Positions 1 through 8,947 of a stretch of DNA of 64,000 nucleotides are shown here, one piece after another. The DNA comes from PFJX01 sp964393825 (lineage in GTDB: Bacteria; Pseudomonadota; Gammaproteobacteria; Burkholderiales; Thiobacillaceae), in assembly GCA_964393825.1 (NCBI GenBank), contig CAYMUY010000017.1:1-64000 (forward strand), written 5' to 3'. Within the stretch, counting starts at the first letter, position 1, and each line of letters begins with the position of its first letter. A model generated the notes under the pieces. The model worked only from the letters and a program-made list of their open reading frames with translations. It was not told the DNA's origin and ran no database searches. Both the position numbers and the translations under genes were made by a program.

Positions 1-4
1 TCAT
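1..4 (-). CDS. ureB: Urease beta subunit, start codon only (partial)
   Basis: Only the ATG and one further base lie in the window. A GGAGG-type ribosome site sits just upstream on the minus strand, and the gene follows ureA in the same direction, the usual place for ureB. A 29-codon mini-ORF (minus 90 to 1, with its own GGAGG) fills the ureA-ureB spacer, and its TGA overlaps this ATG. Identity is inferred from gene order; no ureB protein sequence is visible. Confidence 0.45.
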
Positions 5-99
5 GACCGCACCTCCCGCCGAGCCGTCTCAAGGGAGGGGTGCGCCCCCTTGGGGGGCAGCGAGCTGATGTTGCGAGCGTGGGGGCTCATGATTACCTC

Positions 100-402
100 C
101 TACACGATGGGATGGTGGACGGTCACCAGCTTGGTGCCGTCCGGAAAGGTGGCTTCCACCTGGATGTCCGGGATCATTTCCGGCACCCCCTCCATGACCT
201 CGTCGCGGCCGAGCAGCGTGGTGCCGTAACTCATCAGGTCGGCCACGGTCCTGCCGTCGCGCGCGCCTTCCAGGATGCCGGCGGTGATGAAGGCCACCGC
301 TTCCGGATAGTTGAGCTTGAGGCCGCGCGCGCGGCGGCGTTCGGCAAGCAGGGCGGCGGTAAAGATCAGCAGCTTGTCCTTCTCGCGCGGGGTCAGTTCC
401 AT
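100..402 (-). CDS. ureA: Urease gamma subunit
   Basis: The 100-aa protein has the standard UreA length. It starts MELTPREKDKLL, has the conserved LNYPEAVAFI helix and ends with the VHHPIV tail typical of the family. UreA is the small structural subunit of cytoplasmic nickel urease, which hydrolyses urea to ammonia and carbamate. It lies directly downstream of ureD and the urea transporter genes on the same strand, so urea uptake and hydrolysis are one locus. The start is the ATG ten bases after the ureD stop. The call is secure. Confidence 0.97.
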   Translation of the reverse strand: MELTPREKDKLLIFTAALLAERRRARGLKLNYPEAVAFITAGILEGARDGRTVADLMSYGTTLLGRDEVMEGVPEMIPDIQVEATFPDGTKLVTVHHPIV

Positions 403-412
403 CGTGTAGTCC

Positions 413-1276
413 TCATGTGTTCCATATTCTCGGGGGCAGGGCCTCGCGTCCGGCCAGGGCGGGGCGCAACCGTTGCCAGAGACCGGCGCACCAGTGGCGC
501 GCGGCTTCCGACGAATGGCCCAGGTAGCGGGCCACCAGCAGATCCGGCAGCAGGGTGACGGCCTGGCGGGCGCCGGCTTCGCTCGCGCGCACCTCCCGGC
601 AGGCCGCCAGCAGTTCCGGCGACAACGCCGGCGCCGCCGCCAGCAGAGTGGCGCTGACGCTGAATCCGGCCAGACCGGCCGGCGAATCGAGCAGGCTGGC
701 GCCCCCCTCCAGGCGGCCGCGTTCCAGCCAGATCGGGCGTCCGTCACGGCGGACATGCGTGGCCAGTTGCAGCGCGCCGGTTTCGAAACGCTCACCGCTG
801 GCGCGCCGGCCCAGGCACAGCACGTCCCAGCCGATGAAGCGGGCATCCGCCGTCAGTTCGACGGTGGTGTGCATGCTGGCGCGGGCGCCGTTGAACAGGA
901 TGCTCTCCTGCGGCAGCCATTCGAGGAGGCCGCCAGCGGCCACGCTGAAATCCAGCCCCTGCCTGGCCAGGGCGCCGCCGCTGCGATACCACTTGCCGGC
1001 CCCCGGCGTGGTCAGCAGGGCATGGGCCCCGGCGCCGACGTCCACCGCGATGGCCAGGTCATCGCCGCCGGCGATGCCGGAAGGCGGATGCAGGACGATG
1101 GCATGGCAGACCGCGTCACCCTCGGGATACAGCGCCTTCTGCACCCGCAGGGGGCCGAAGTGCTCGCGCCGGGCCAGGACGCTCCTGCCGGCACGGGCTT
1201 CGAAGCCCAGGCGCAGGCGGGCCTGCCAGCCGGTCGGCGTTGGGGTGTGGGCCGGAAGCGGGTGCGGGGCATTCAT
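413..1276 (-). CDS. ureD: Urease accessory protein UreD
   Basis: A 287-aa UreD/UreH family protein, a chaperone that binds apo-urease with UreF and UreG for nickel loading. Family features include the HPPSGIAGGD stretch, the TTPGAGKWYR motif, and a QESILFNGA segment in the middle. The ATG at 1276 (MNAPHPLP) is chosen over an upstream ATG at 1312 because family proteins begin close to this point and 1312 would overlap the urtE end region. ureD lies between urtE and ureA, a common arrangement in betaproteobacteria. Confidence 0.95.
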   Translation of the reverse strand: MNAPHPLPAHTPTPTGWQARLRLGFEARAGRSVLARREHFGPLRVQKALYPEGDAVCHAIVLHPPSGIAGGDDLAIAVDVGAGAHALLTTPGAGKWYRSGGALARQGLDFSVAAGGLLEWLPQESILFNGARASMHTTVELTADARFIGWDVLCLGRRASGERFETGALQLATHVRRDGRPIWLERGRLEGGASLLDSPAGLAGFSVSATLLAAAPALSPELLAACREVRASEAGARQAVTLLPDLLVARYLGHSSEAARHWCAGLWQRLRPALAGREALPPRIWNT

Positions 1277-1283
1277 CGGCGCA

Positions 1284-1976
1284 TCATACCGACAGGCGTT
1301 CGCGCACCCCATCCCGGTCCATGTCCCGGCCTTCGCCGCGCAGGATGAACTCGCCGCGTTCCATCAGCAGATACTGGCCGGCCAGGGAGCGGGCGAAGTC
1401 GTAGTACTGCTCCACCAGCAGGATGGCCATGCTGCCTTCCTCGGCCAGGACGCGGATGGCTCGTTCGATGTCCTTGATGATGGACGGCTGGATGCCTTCC
1501 GTCGGCTCGTCCAGGATCAGCAGCTTGGGGCCGAAGGCCAGGGCACGGCCGATGGCCAGCTGCTGCTGCTGGCCGCCAGAGAGGTCGCCGCCGCGACGGC
1601 CGAGCATCTGCTTCAACACCGGAAACATCTCGAAGATGCGCTCCGGGATGGGGGTGCCGGCTGGCCGGGTGGCCAGGCCCATGCGCAGGTTCTCCTCGAC
1701 GGTCAGGCGGGGAAAGATCTCCCGCCCCTGCGGCACGTAGCCGATGCCGGCTTTGACCCGCAGATGCGACGCGGCCGTGGTGATCTCGCGTCCATCCAGG
1801 CTGACCGTGCCGGTCCGGGCGGGCACCAGGCCCATCAGGCACTTGAGCAGGGTGGTCTTGCCGACGCCGTTGCGACCGAGCAGACAGGTGACCTGGCCGG
1901 TCGGTACTTCGAAGGACAGGTCGCGCAGGATGTGGCTGCCGCCGTAGTACTGGTTGAGGTGTTCGACTTTCAGCAT
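1284..1976 (-). CDS. urtE: Urea ABC transporter, ATP-binding subunit UrtE
   Basis: A 230-aa ABC ATPase of the LivF/UrtE type. Walker A GRNGVGKT is at about residues 34-41, the signature LSGGQ at 132-136 and Walker B LLILDEP at 152-158; a GIQPSII segment after Walker B is typical of UrtE. It energises urea uptake with UrtD, the two permeases and UrtA. It is the last of the five urt genes and is followed within 10 bases by ureD, which argues for one transcript through to urease. Confidence 0.96.
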   Translation of the reverse strand: MLKVEHLNQYYGGSHILRDLSFEVPTGQVTCLLGRNGVGKTTLLKCLMGLVPARTGTVSLDGREITTAASHLRVKAGIGYVPQGREIFPRLTVEENLRMGLATRPAGTPIPERIFEMFPVLKQMLGRRGGDLSGGQQQQLAIGRALAFGPKLLILDEPTEGIQPSIIKDIERAIRVLAEEGSMAILLVEQYYDFARSLAGQYLLMERGEFILRGEGRDMDRDGVRERLSV

Positions 1977-2010
1977 GGGTGTGCTTCGCGGGGTTCAAGG
2001 GGCAAGGGGC

Positions 2011-2056
2011 AAGGTTCAAGGGGCAAGAAAAGACCACCCCTTGCCCCTTGAACCTT
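2011..2056. repeat. 17-bp perfect stem in urtE-urtD spacer
   Basis: Arms at 2011-2027 and 2040-2056 are perfect inverted copies built from the words CAAGG and GGGGCAAG. A related CAAGG/CCTTG-rich spacer is present at about 38163-38235 between nifK and nifT. It could be a dispersed intergenic repeat or an mRNA hairpin within the urt operon. There is no T-run, so it does not look like a terminator. Confidence 0.7.
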
Positions 2057-2066
2057 GTTACTGATT

Positions 2067-2887
<821 letters not shown>

Positions 2888-2891
<4 letters not shown>

Positions 2892-3991
2892 GCCGCGCTC
2901 CGCGCCTTGATACGTTTCCATAGTCCCACCACGCCTTCCGGCAGCCACAGCGTCACCATCACGAACAGGGCGCCGAGGAAGAACAGCCAGTATTCCGGGA
3001 AGGCAACGGTGAAATAGCTCTTGAACAGGTTCACCAGGGCGGCGCCGATCACCGGGCCGATCAGGGTGCCGCGGCCGCCCACCGCCACCCAGATGGCGAT
3101 CTCGATCGAGTTCGCCGGCGACATCTCGCCCGGGTTGATGATGCCCACCTGCGGCACGTAGAGCGCGCCGGCGATGGCGCAGAGCATGGCCGAGAAGGTC
3201 CAGATGAATAGCTTGTAGCGCAGCGGGTTGTAGCCGATGAACATGACCCGGCTCTCGGCGTCGCGGATCGCCGTTAGCACGCGGCCGAGCTTGGAGGTGA
3301 CCAGGTAGCGCCCGGCGACCAGGGTCAGCATCAGCATCAGGGCGGAGAGCATGAACAGGGTGACCCGCATTTCCGGCGAGGTGATGTCGTGGCCGAGGAT
3401 GCGCCGGAAGTCGGTGAAGCCGTTGTTGCCGCCGAAGCCGGTCTCGTTGCGGAAGAAGAACAGCATGGCGGCGTAGGTCAGCGCCTGGGTGATGATGGAG
3501 AAGTACACCCCCTTGATCCGCGAGCGGAAGGCGAAGTAGCCAAACACGTAGGCCACCAGCGCCGGCACCAGCAGCACCAGCAGGGCGGCCCAGAGGAAAG
3601 AGTCCGTGCCGGCCCAGTACCAGGGCAGTTCCTTCCAGTCGAGGAAGACCATGAAATCGGGCAGGTGCGAGTGGTAGGAGCCGTCGCTGCCGATCTCGCG
3701 CATCAGGTACATGCCGAAGGCGTAGCCGCCGAGCGCGAAGAACAGGCCGTGGCCGAGCGAGAGAATGCCGGCGTAGCCCCAGATCAGGTCCATGGCCACC
3801 GCCACGATGGCGTAGCACATGATCTTGCCGGCGAGGGTGATGACATAGTTGGACACGTGCAGGGGACTGCCCTCGGCGGGCAGCAGGTGCAGGACCGGTA
3901 GCAGCACGGCGACGGCGGCGAACCCCGCGAGGGTGATCCAGCCGGCGCGCGGCGTGGCGGCGAGGAAGCGGTAAGTGAATGGGGTATGCAT
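2888..3991 (-). CDS. urtC: Urea ABC transporter, permease UrtC
   Basis: A 367-aa inner-membrane permease of the LivM/UrtC type with about nine to ten hydrophobic segments. Family marks include the LIWGYAGILSLGHG and FRSRIKGVYFSIITQAL stretches and the NPGEMSPANSIE loop. It forms the translocation channel with UrtB. It starts one base after the urtB stop and overlaps urtD by four bases. Confidence 0.96.
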
Positions 3992-3992
3992 T

Positions 3993-5576
3993 TCAGTTCT
4001 CCACGAACCGCCCCTTGAGGGCGAATAACCCCTGGGGCCGTTTCTGGATGAAAACGATGACGATGATCAGCACGACGATCTTGGCGATCACGGCACCCGC
4101 CCAGCCTTCCAGGAATTTGGTCACCACGCCGAGGCCGAGCGCGGCCCAGACCGCGCCGGCCAACTGGCCGACCCCGCCCAGCACCACCACCATGAAGGAA
4201 TCGACGATATAGCCCTGGCCCATGTCCGGGCCGACGTTGGCGATCTGCGACAGGGCGACGCCGCCGAGGCCGGCGATGCCGGCGCCGAGGCCGAAGGCGA
4301 GGGTGTCGATGCGCGCCGTGGGCACGCCGACGCAGCCCGCCATCGGCCGGTTCTGGGTGACGGCGCGGACGAACAGGCCCAGGCGCGTCCTTTGCATCAG
4401 CGCCCAGACCAGGGCCAGCACGAACAGCGTGAAGCCGACGATGACGATGCGGTTCCACGGCAGCACCAGGCCGGCCATCACCTCGACGCCGCCGGACATC
4501 CAGGCCGGGTTGGCCACTTCCACGTTCTGGGCGCCGAACAGCACCCGCGCCGCCTGGATCAGGATCAGCGAGAGGCCCCAGGTGGCGAGCAGGGTTTCCA
4601 GCGGCCGCCCGTAGAGATGGCGGATCACCACGCGCTCCAGCAGCATGCCCACCAGGGCGGCGGCGATGAAGGCGGCGGGAATGGCGGCCAGCACGTACCA
4701 GTCGAGATAGTCGGGCAGCCAGGTCCGGAACAGGTTCTGGGTGAAATAAGTGGTGTAGGCACCCACCATCAGCAGCTCGCCATGAGCCATGTTGATGACC
4801 CCCATGACGCCATAGATGATGGCCAGCCCCAGCGCCGCCAGCAGCAGGATGCTGCCCAGGGAGAGGCCGGTGAACATCTTGCCGAGGGTCTCGCCGAGCA
4901 CCAGGCGCGATTCGATCGCATCGATTGCGCTGGCGGCGGCCTCGCGCACCCGCGCATCCGGTTCGTTGCCGGCGTCGAGCAGGGGCAGCAGCAGACCGCG
5001 GGTGGTCGGGCTGGCGCTCTCCGCCAGCTGGCGTGCCGCCTCCAGGCGGACCTCGGCGGCGGGATCGGCCAGGTTGGCCTGGGCCCGCGCCTGTGCGAGC
5101 AGGGCCTTGATTTCGGCGTCGTGCTCCTTCTCCAGCGCCCGCGCCAGGATGGGCACCAGTTCCAGGCCGGCATGGCTTTGCAGCTCCCGCGCCGCGGTCA
5201 GCCGCACCGCGCGGTCCGGGTTCATCAGGCGCAGGCCGGCGATGGCGTTGGCCAGTTCGGCGCGGATACGGTTGTTGATGCTGATGGTGTCGTATTCCTC
5301 CGGTTGCGGGGTCAGGGCAATGCCGGTGATGGCGTCGATCGCCGTCTCCTCGGGCATCAGGAACACCTGGCCGTCGGGGGTTGCCAGCAGTTCATCGTTG
5401 GCCAGCGCCTTGAGCAGCGCCACCGCGGCACGGTCGCCGCTGGCGCCGAGCGCCTGGATGGCGGCGATCTTCGTGTCGGAATCATCGGTCGCCAGTTGCC
5501 GCACCACGGCCGGATCGAGGGCGGCCCAGGCGGGCAGGGCGCAGAGCCAGAGGAAAAGGGGCAGAAAGCGTGTCAT
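3993..5576 (-). CDS. urtB: Urea ABC transporter, permease UrtB
   Basis: A 527-aa protein with a cleavable-type signal peptide (MTRFLPLFLWLCALPAWA). About 210 residues of helical, HEAT-like sequence follow, presumably periplasmic, and then a LivH-type permease domain (GLAIIYGVMGVINMAHGELLM). The long N-terminal extension separates UrtB from ordinary branched-chain amino acid permeases. The ATG at 5576 is preferred over 5645 because the signal peptide begins there. It lies 109 bases downstream of urtA. Confidence 0.95.
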   Translation of the reverse strand: MTRFLPLFLWLCALPAWAALDPAVVRQLATDDSDTKIAAIQALGASGDRAAVALLKALANDELLATPDGQVFLMPEETAIDAITGIALTPQPEEYDTISINNRIRAELANAIAGLRLMNPDRAVRLTAARELQSHAGLELVPILARALEKEHDAEIKALLAQARAQANLADPAAEVRLEAARQLAESASPTTRGLLLPLLDAGNEPDARVREAAASAIDAIESRLVLGETLGKMFTGLSLGSILLLAALGLAIIYGVMGVINMAHGELLMVGAYTTYFTQNLFRTWLPDYLDWYVLAAIPAAFIAAALVGMLLERVVIRHLYGRPLETLLATWGLSLILIQAARVLFGAQNVEVANPAWMSGGVEVMAGLVLPWNRIVIVGFTLFVLALVWALMQRTRLGLFVRAVTQNRPMAGCVGVPTARIDTLAFGLGAGIAGLGGVALSQIANVGPDMGQGYIVDSFMVVVLGGVGQLAGAVWAALGLGVVTKFLEGWAGAVIAKIVVLIIVIVFIQKRPQGLFALKGRFVEN

Positions 5577-5685
5577 GGGGGTCTCGGTTCGTTCATTCCG
5601 GTGCATCCGTCGCGCGGGTGCGAGCCAGCGCGACAGGGGCCGCACGGGAATGACGCCCTCCCGAGGGAGGGCGCCAGGCCGTCGC

Positions 5686-6954
5686 TTACTTGCTGTCAGG
5701 CACGTCCTTCTTCTTGTCGTTGCCGGGGATGTACGGGCTCCACGGCTGCGCGCGGACCGGGCCCTTGGTCTTCCAGACCACGTTGAACTGGCCGTCGGCC
5801 TTCACTTCGCCGATCAGTACCGGCTTGTGCAGATGGTGGTTCTTCTCATCCATCTTGATGGTGAAGCCGGAAGGCGCCTTGAAGGTTTGCCCGCCCATGG
5901 CGGCGATGACCTTGTCGACATCGGTGGACCTGGCCTTCTCCACGGCCTGCTTCCACATGTGGATGCCGATGTAGGTGGCTTCCATCGGGTCGTTGGTGAC
6001 CACGCTGTCGGCGTTGGGCAGCTTCTGCTTCTTGGCCCAGGCCTTGTACATCTTGATGAACTTGGCGTTGGTCGGGTTCTTGATCGACTCGAAGTAGTTC
6101 CAGGCGGCCAGATGGCCGACCAGCGGCTTGGTGTCGACGCCGCGCAGCTCCTCCTCGCCCACCGAGAAGGCGACCACCGGCACGTCGGTCGCCTTCAGGC
6201 CGGCATTGCCCAGTTCCTTGTAGAAGGGCACGTTGGAGTCGCCGTTGATGGTGGACACCACCGCGGTCTTCTTGCCCTCGCCGGCGAATTTCTTGATCTT
6301 GGCGATGATGGTCTGGTAGTCGCTATGACCGAAGGGGGTGTACTCCTCCATGATGTCCGCGTCCTTCACACCCTTGCTGTGCAGGAAGGCGCGCAGGATC
6401 TTGTTGGTGGTGCGCGGATAGACATAGTCGGTGCCCAGCAGCACGAAGCGCTTGGCGGAACCGCCGTCCTTGCTCATCAGGTACTCGACGGCGGGAATGG
6501 CCTGCTGGTTGGGCGCGGCGCCGGTGTAGAAGACGTTCTTCTCCAGTTCCTCGCCCTCGTACTGCACCGGGTAGAAGAGCAGGCCGTTGAGTTCCTTGAA
6601 CACCGGCAGCACCGACTTGCGCGACACCGAGGTCCAGCAGCCGAACACCACGTCCACCTTGTCCTTGGCCAGCAACTGGCGCGACTTCTCCGCGAACAGC
6701 GGCCAGTTGGAAGCGGGATCGACCACCACGGCTTCCAGTTTCTTGCCCATGACGCCGCCGGATTTGTTGATCTCGTCGATGGTCATCAGCGCGGTTTCCT
6801 TCAGCGCGGTCTCGGAGATGGCCATGGTGCCGGACAGGGAATGAAGGATGCCGACCTTGATGGTGTCGGCGGCGATGGCGGACAGGCTGGTCAGACCAGC
6901 GGCGGCAAGCGCCACGGTCAACGTGGCGGCCTTGATGAAGTTGCGGCGATGCAT
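5686..6954 (-). CDS. urtA: Urea ABC transporter, substrate-binding protein UrtA
   Basis: A 422-aa periplasmic binding protein. The N-terminus MHRRNFIKAATLTVALAAAG is a Tat-like signal with twin arginines at residues 3-4. The mature part begins DTIKVGILHSLSGTMAISE and contains FYPVQYEGEE and RTTNKILRAFL, typical of urea/short-amide binding proteins. It is the first gene of urtABCDE. I looked for a minus-strand -24/-12 site upstream to about 7140 and saw none, so its promoter is not assigned. Confidence 0.97.
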   Translation of the reverse strand: MHRRNFIKAATLTVALAAAGLTSLSAIAADTIKVGILHSLSGTMAISETALKETALMTIDEINKSGGVMGKKLEAVVVDPASNWPLFAEKSRQLLAKDKVDVVFGCWTSVSRKSVLPVFKELNGLLFYPVQYEGEELEKNVFYTGAAPNQQAIPAVEYLMSKDGGSAKRFVLLGTDYVYPRTTNKILRAFLHSKGVKDADIMEEYTPFGHSDYQTIIAKIKKFAGEGKKTAVVSTINGDSNVPFYKELGNAGLKATDVPVVAFSVGEEELRGVDTKPLVGHLAAWNYFESIKNPTNAKFIKMYKAWAKKQKLPNADSVVTNDPMEATYIGIHMWKQAVEKARSTDVDKVIAAMGGQTFKAPSGFTIKMDEKNHHLHKPVLIGEVKADGQFNVVWKTKGPVRAQPWSPYIPGNDKKKDVPDSK

Positions 6955-7092
6955 GGAAGGCTCCTTGAGGTAAGTGGGTCGGACTGGATGGCAGTCGCGG
7001 CCAGATTACGGAGCCGGGGGGGCGGGGGGTATACGTCAGATTGCGTAGATGGGGGCATCGTCCCCGGCCGCGCTTGAGGGGCTGGTTAAATG

Positions 7093-7126
7093 TTGTACTT
7101 GGTGGGAATAGGCCAATATACTGGCC
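7093..7126 (+). promoter_or_regulatory. hipB promoter with operator over the -10
   Basis: TTGTAC at 7093-7098 and TATACT at 7117-7122 are separated by 18 bases, a good sigma-70 match. The -10 lies inside the inverted repeat GGCCA-N6-TGGCC (7111-7126). The gene that follows encodes an HTH antitoxin, so autorepression at this palindrome is likely. Confidence 0.6.
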
Positions 7127-7139
7127 TTTATATAAACTA

Positions 7140-7493
7140 ATGACCAATATGCTGATGGTTACAGAGTCTAGGCTCCCTTCTTCTCTCCCCGCTCAAGCCC
7201 AGGCTGGCCTGCGACTTCTGGGGCAGCGGTTACGCGCCTATCGGCTTGAAGCCAACTGGACCGTAGAGCAAACCGCCCAGCGTCTGCTTTGCTCACCAAC
7301 GACTTATCGCGCTATGGAGGCGGGTAAACCCACAGTGAGCTTGGGCCTGTTGGTCAACGCGCTTTGGGTGTTCGGCAGATTGGATGACCTTGACAAGGTT
7401 TTCCCTCTTGGGGAATGGCTGATCGAGAATCGTCGTGCCCGTCGGGCAGGCGGGAATCAAGGCGGGATAAGCGACGATGAGCGTAATTTCTGA
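7140..7493 (+). CDS. HipB-type HTH antitoxin/repressor
   Basis: A 117-aa protein with a Cro/C1-type helix-turn-helix (about residues 25-75: LGQRLRAYRLEANWTVEQTAQ, then PTTYRAMEAGKPTVSLG). Such proteins bind operator DNA and neutralise a HipA-like kinase. Its end overlaps the hipA-like gene by 17 bases, so the two are translated together. ATG 7140 is chosen because the operator and -10 lie just upstream; ATGs at 7149 and 7155 are alternatives. The protein lacks acidic or hydrophobic tails that would suggest another role. Confidence 0.8.
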   Translation: MTNMLMVTESRLPSSLPAQAQAGLRLLGQRLRAYRLEANWTVEQTAQRLLCSPTTYRAMEAGKPTVSLGLLVNALWVFGRLDDLDKVFPLGEWLIENRRARRAGGNQGGISDDERNF

Positions 7494-8742
7494 TCGCACG
7501 CTATATGTCGGCCTCTATCTGCCAGCTCAGGCAGAGGCGACAACGGCGGCCATCATGAAGCTGCGTCGGGTCGGCAACGCTGAAGAAGGGAGTTTCGCTT
7601 ATGGTCTCGGGTACCTTGGCAAACCCAATGCCATAGCGCTGAACCCGGATCACCTTCCCCTGCAACAGCCTGCTTTTCAATTGCCCACCCGACTGATGCG
7701 CGAGGGTGGCGCTATGCCGCTCACGATCAAGGATGCATTGCCTGACGCCTGGGGCCGGCTCGTCATTTCGCATGAGCTGGGTGGACGCATTCCGTTGGAC
7801 GACGAGCTGTTGCTGCTGACAAACGACGATAGGGTCGGGGCGATGGTGTTCTCGGAGACGGTGAAAATGCCGAATCCGGAGCCGCCGCCGCGATATGGAC
7901 TTGAGCAATCGGCGGACGCCGTGAAGCGGCTGCAATACGATCTGACGGTGCCCAAACCGATGCGACGCTTGCTGCTTCGTGGCGGAAGCCTGGGAGGCGC
8001 TCGGCCAAAGGCATCGTTTGTGCATGAAAACACTTTGTGGCTGGCGAAATTTCCCGCAAACGGCGATCCGGTTGATGTGCAGTCACTTGAAGCCGCTACG
8101 CTTGGGCTGGCGATGAACTGTGGGATACGTGTACCGCGCTTCATGACCGTGCCCATAGGCAAAGATGAAAACGTATTTCTGTCCCAGCGTTTTGATCGTA
8201 TTCAGCCCGCCGACAACCCCAAGCGTTTGCACTATCTTTCCGCCAGCGCGTTATTGGGCATCCCCTATGAATCAAATGCCGGCAGCTATGTCGAGTTCGC
8301 TCATGCTCTGCGGCGCTTAAGCATCGTTCCAGGAGAGGATCTGAAGGAACTGTATAGGCGGATGGTCTTCAATATCCTGGTCGATAACTCGGATGATCAT
8401 CTGAAGAACCACGGCGTGTTGTATATGGGGAATGGGCAGTTCCGCTTGTCGCCTGCTTTCGATGTCGTGCCGCAGCTGACCAACCTCGGCTACCAGATGC
8501 TCTCCATCGACGGCACAAACAACGATGCAAGTTTGGATCAGGCAGTGCAGGCGGCGCCACATTTCGGTATGTCCGTTGAGGACGGCCGGCGGGTTGTCGC
8601 TGAGTTGACCGATGCCGCGTATCGAAACTGGCGGTTTTATTTCAAAGTGATGCGCGTACTTCCAGCGGTCAAGAAACGTGTTGAAAGCTGCTTTCGTCGC
8701 CAGGCTGAGATTGTGGGCGCGCCAGGGCACTACTATCGCTGA
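7477..8742 (+). CDS. HipA-family serine/threonine kinase toxin
   Basis: A 421-aa HipA-fold kinase. Visible elements are the glycine-rich loop GGSLGGARPK at about 169-178, the ATP lysine in LWLAKFP near 191, and LSQRFDR. The catalytic motif NSDDHLKN is near 304-311 and the metal-binding FDV near 328-330. HipA kinases phosphorylate a translation-related target (glutamyl-tRNA synthetase in E. coli) and arrest growth; the target here is unknown. It forms an operon with the upstream HTH gene. All catalytic residues look intact. Confidence 0.88.
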   Translation: MSVISDRTLYVGLYLPAQAEATTAAIMKLRRVGNAEEGSFAYGLGYLGKPNAIALNPDHLPLQQPAFQLPTRLMREGGAMPLTIKDALPDAWGRLVISHELGGRIPLDDELLLLTNDDRVGAMVFSETVKMPNPEPPPRYGLEQSADAVKRLQYDLTVPKPMRRLLLRGGSLGGARPKASFVHENTLWLAKFPANGDPVDVQSLEAATLGLAMNCGIRVPRFMTVPIGKDENVFLSQRFDRIQPADNPKRLHYLSASALLGIPYESNAGSYVEFAHALRRLSIVPGEDLKELYRRMVFNILVDNSDDHLKNHGVLYMGNGQFRLSPAFDVVPQLTNLGYQMLSIDGTNNDASLDQAVQAAPHFGMSVEDGRRVVAELTDAAYRNWRFYFKVMRVLPAVKKRVESCFRRQAEIVGAPGHYYR

Positions 8743-8793
8743 CCCTTGTACGCGGGCCGAAAGTGGGAATCCAGCGGGGTCAACACTCTAGGC

Positions 8794-8811
8794 TTCCCGC
8801 TTTCGCGGGAA
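8794..8811. repeat. TTCCCGC-TTTC-GCGGGAA hairpin
   Basis: A 7-bp perfect stem with a 4-base loop lies between the hipA-like gene and ggt. This motif resembles short palindromes dispersed in many proteobacterial genomes. No T-run follows, so termination is only possible, not shown. Confidence 0.55.
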
Positions 8812-8947
8812 CGACGACCCAGGAGTTATTCGAGGTGATCCTGGGTACGCCGCCTGACATCAAAGACCAAGCGCCGCCGCGGCGGCGTTGACGCTCGCTG
8901 GAAAGCGGGACAGTCTTGCCCGCGTCTCCCGCCGCCGCCCGATCGCT

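Noticed and set aside
555..2051. Long plus-strand open frames across ureD and urtE
   Set aside because: Mirror frames of well-identified minus-strand genes with no recognisable motifs.
6955..7139. Sigma-54/NtrC-type promoter upstream of urtA
   Set aside because: No minus-strand TGGCAC-N5-TTGC-like sequence was found by eye, although nitrogen control of urt genes is common.
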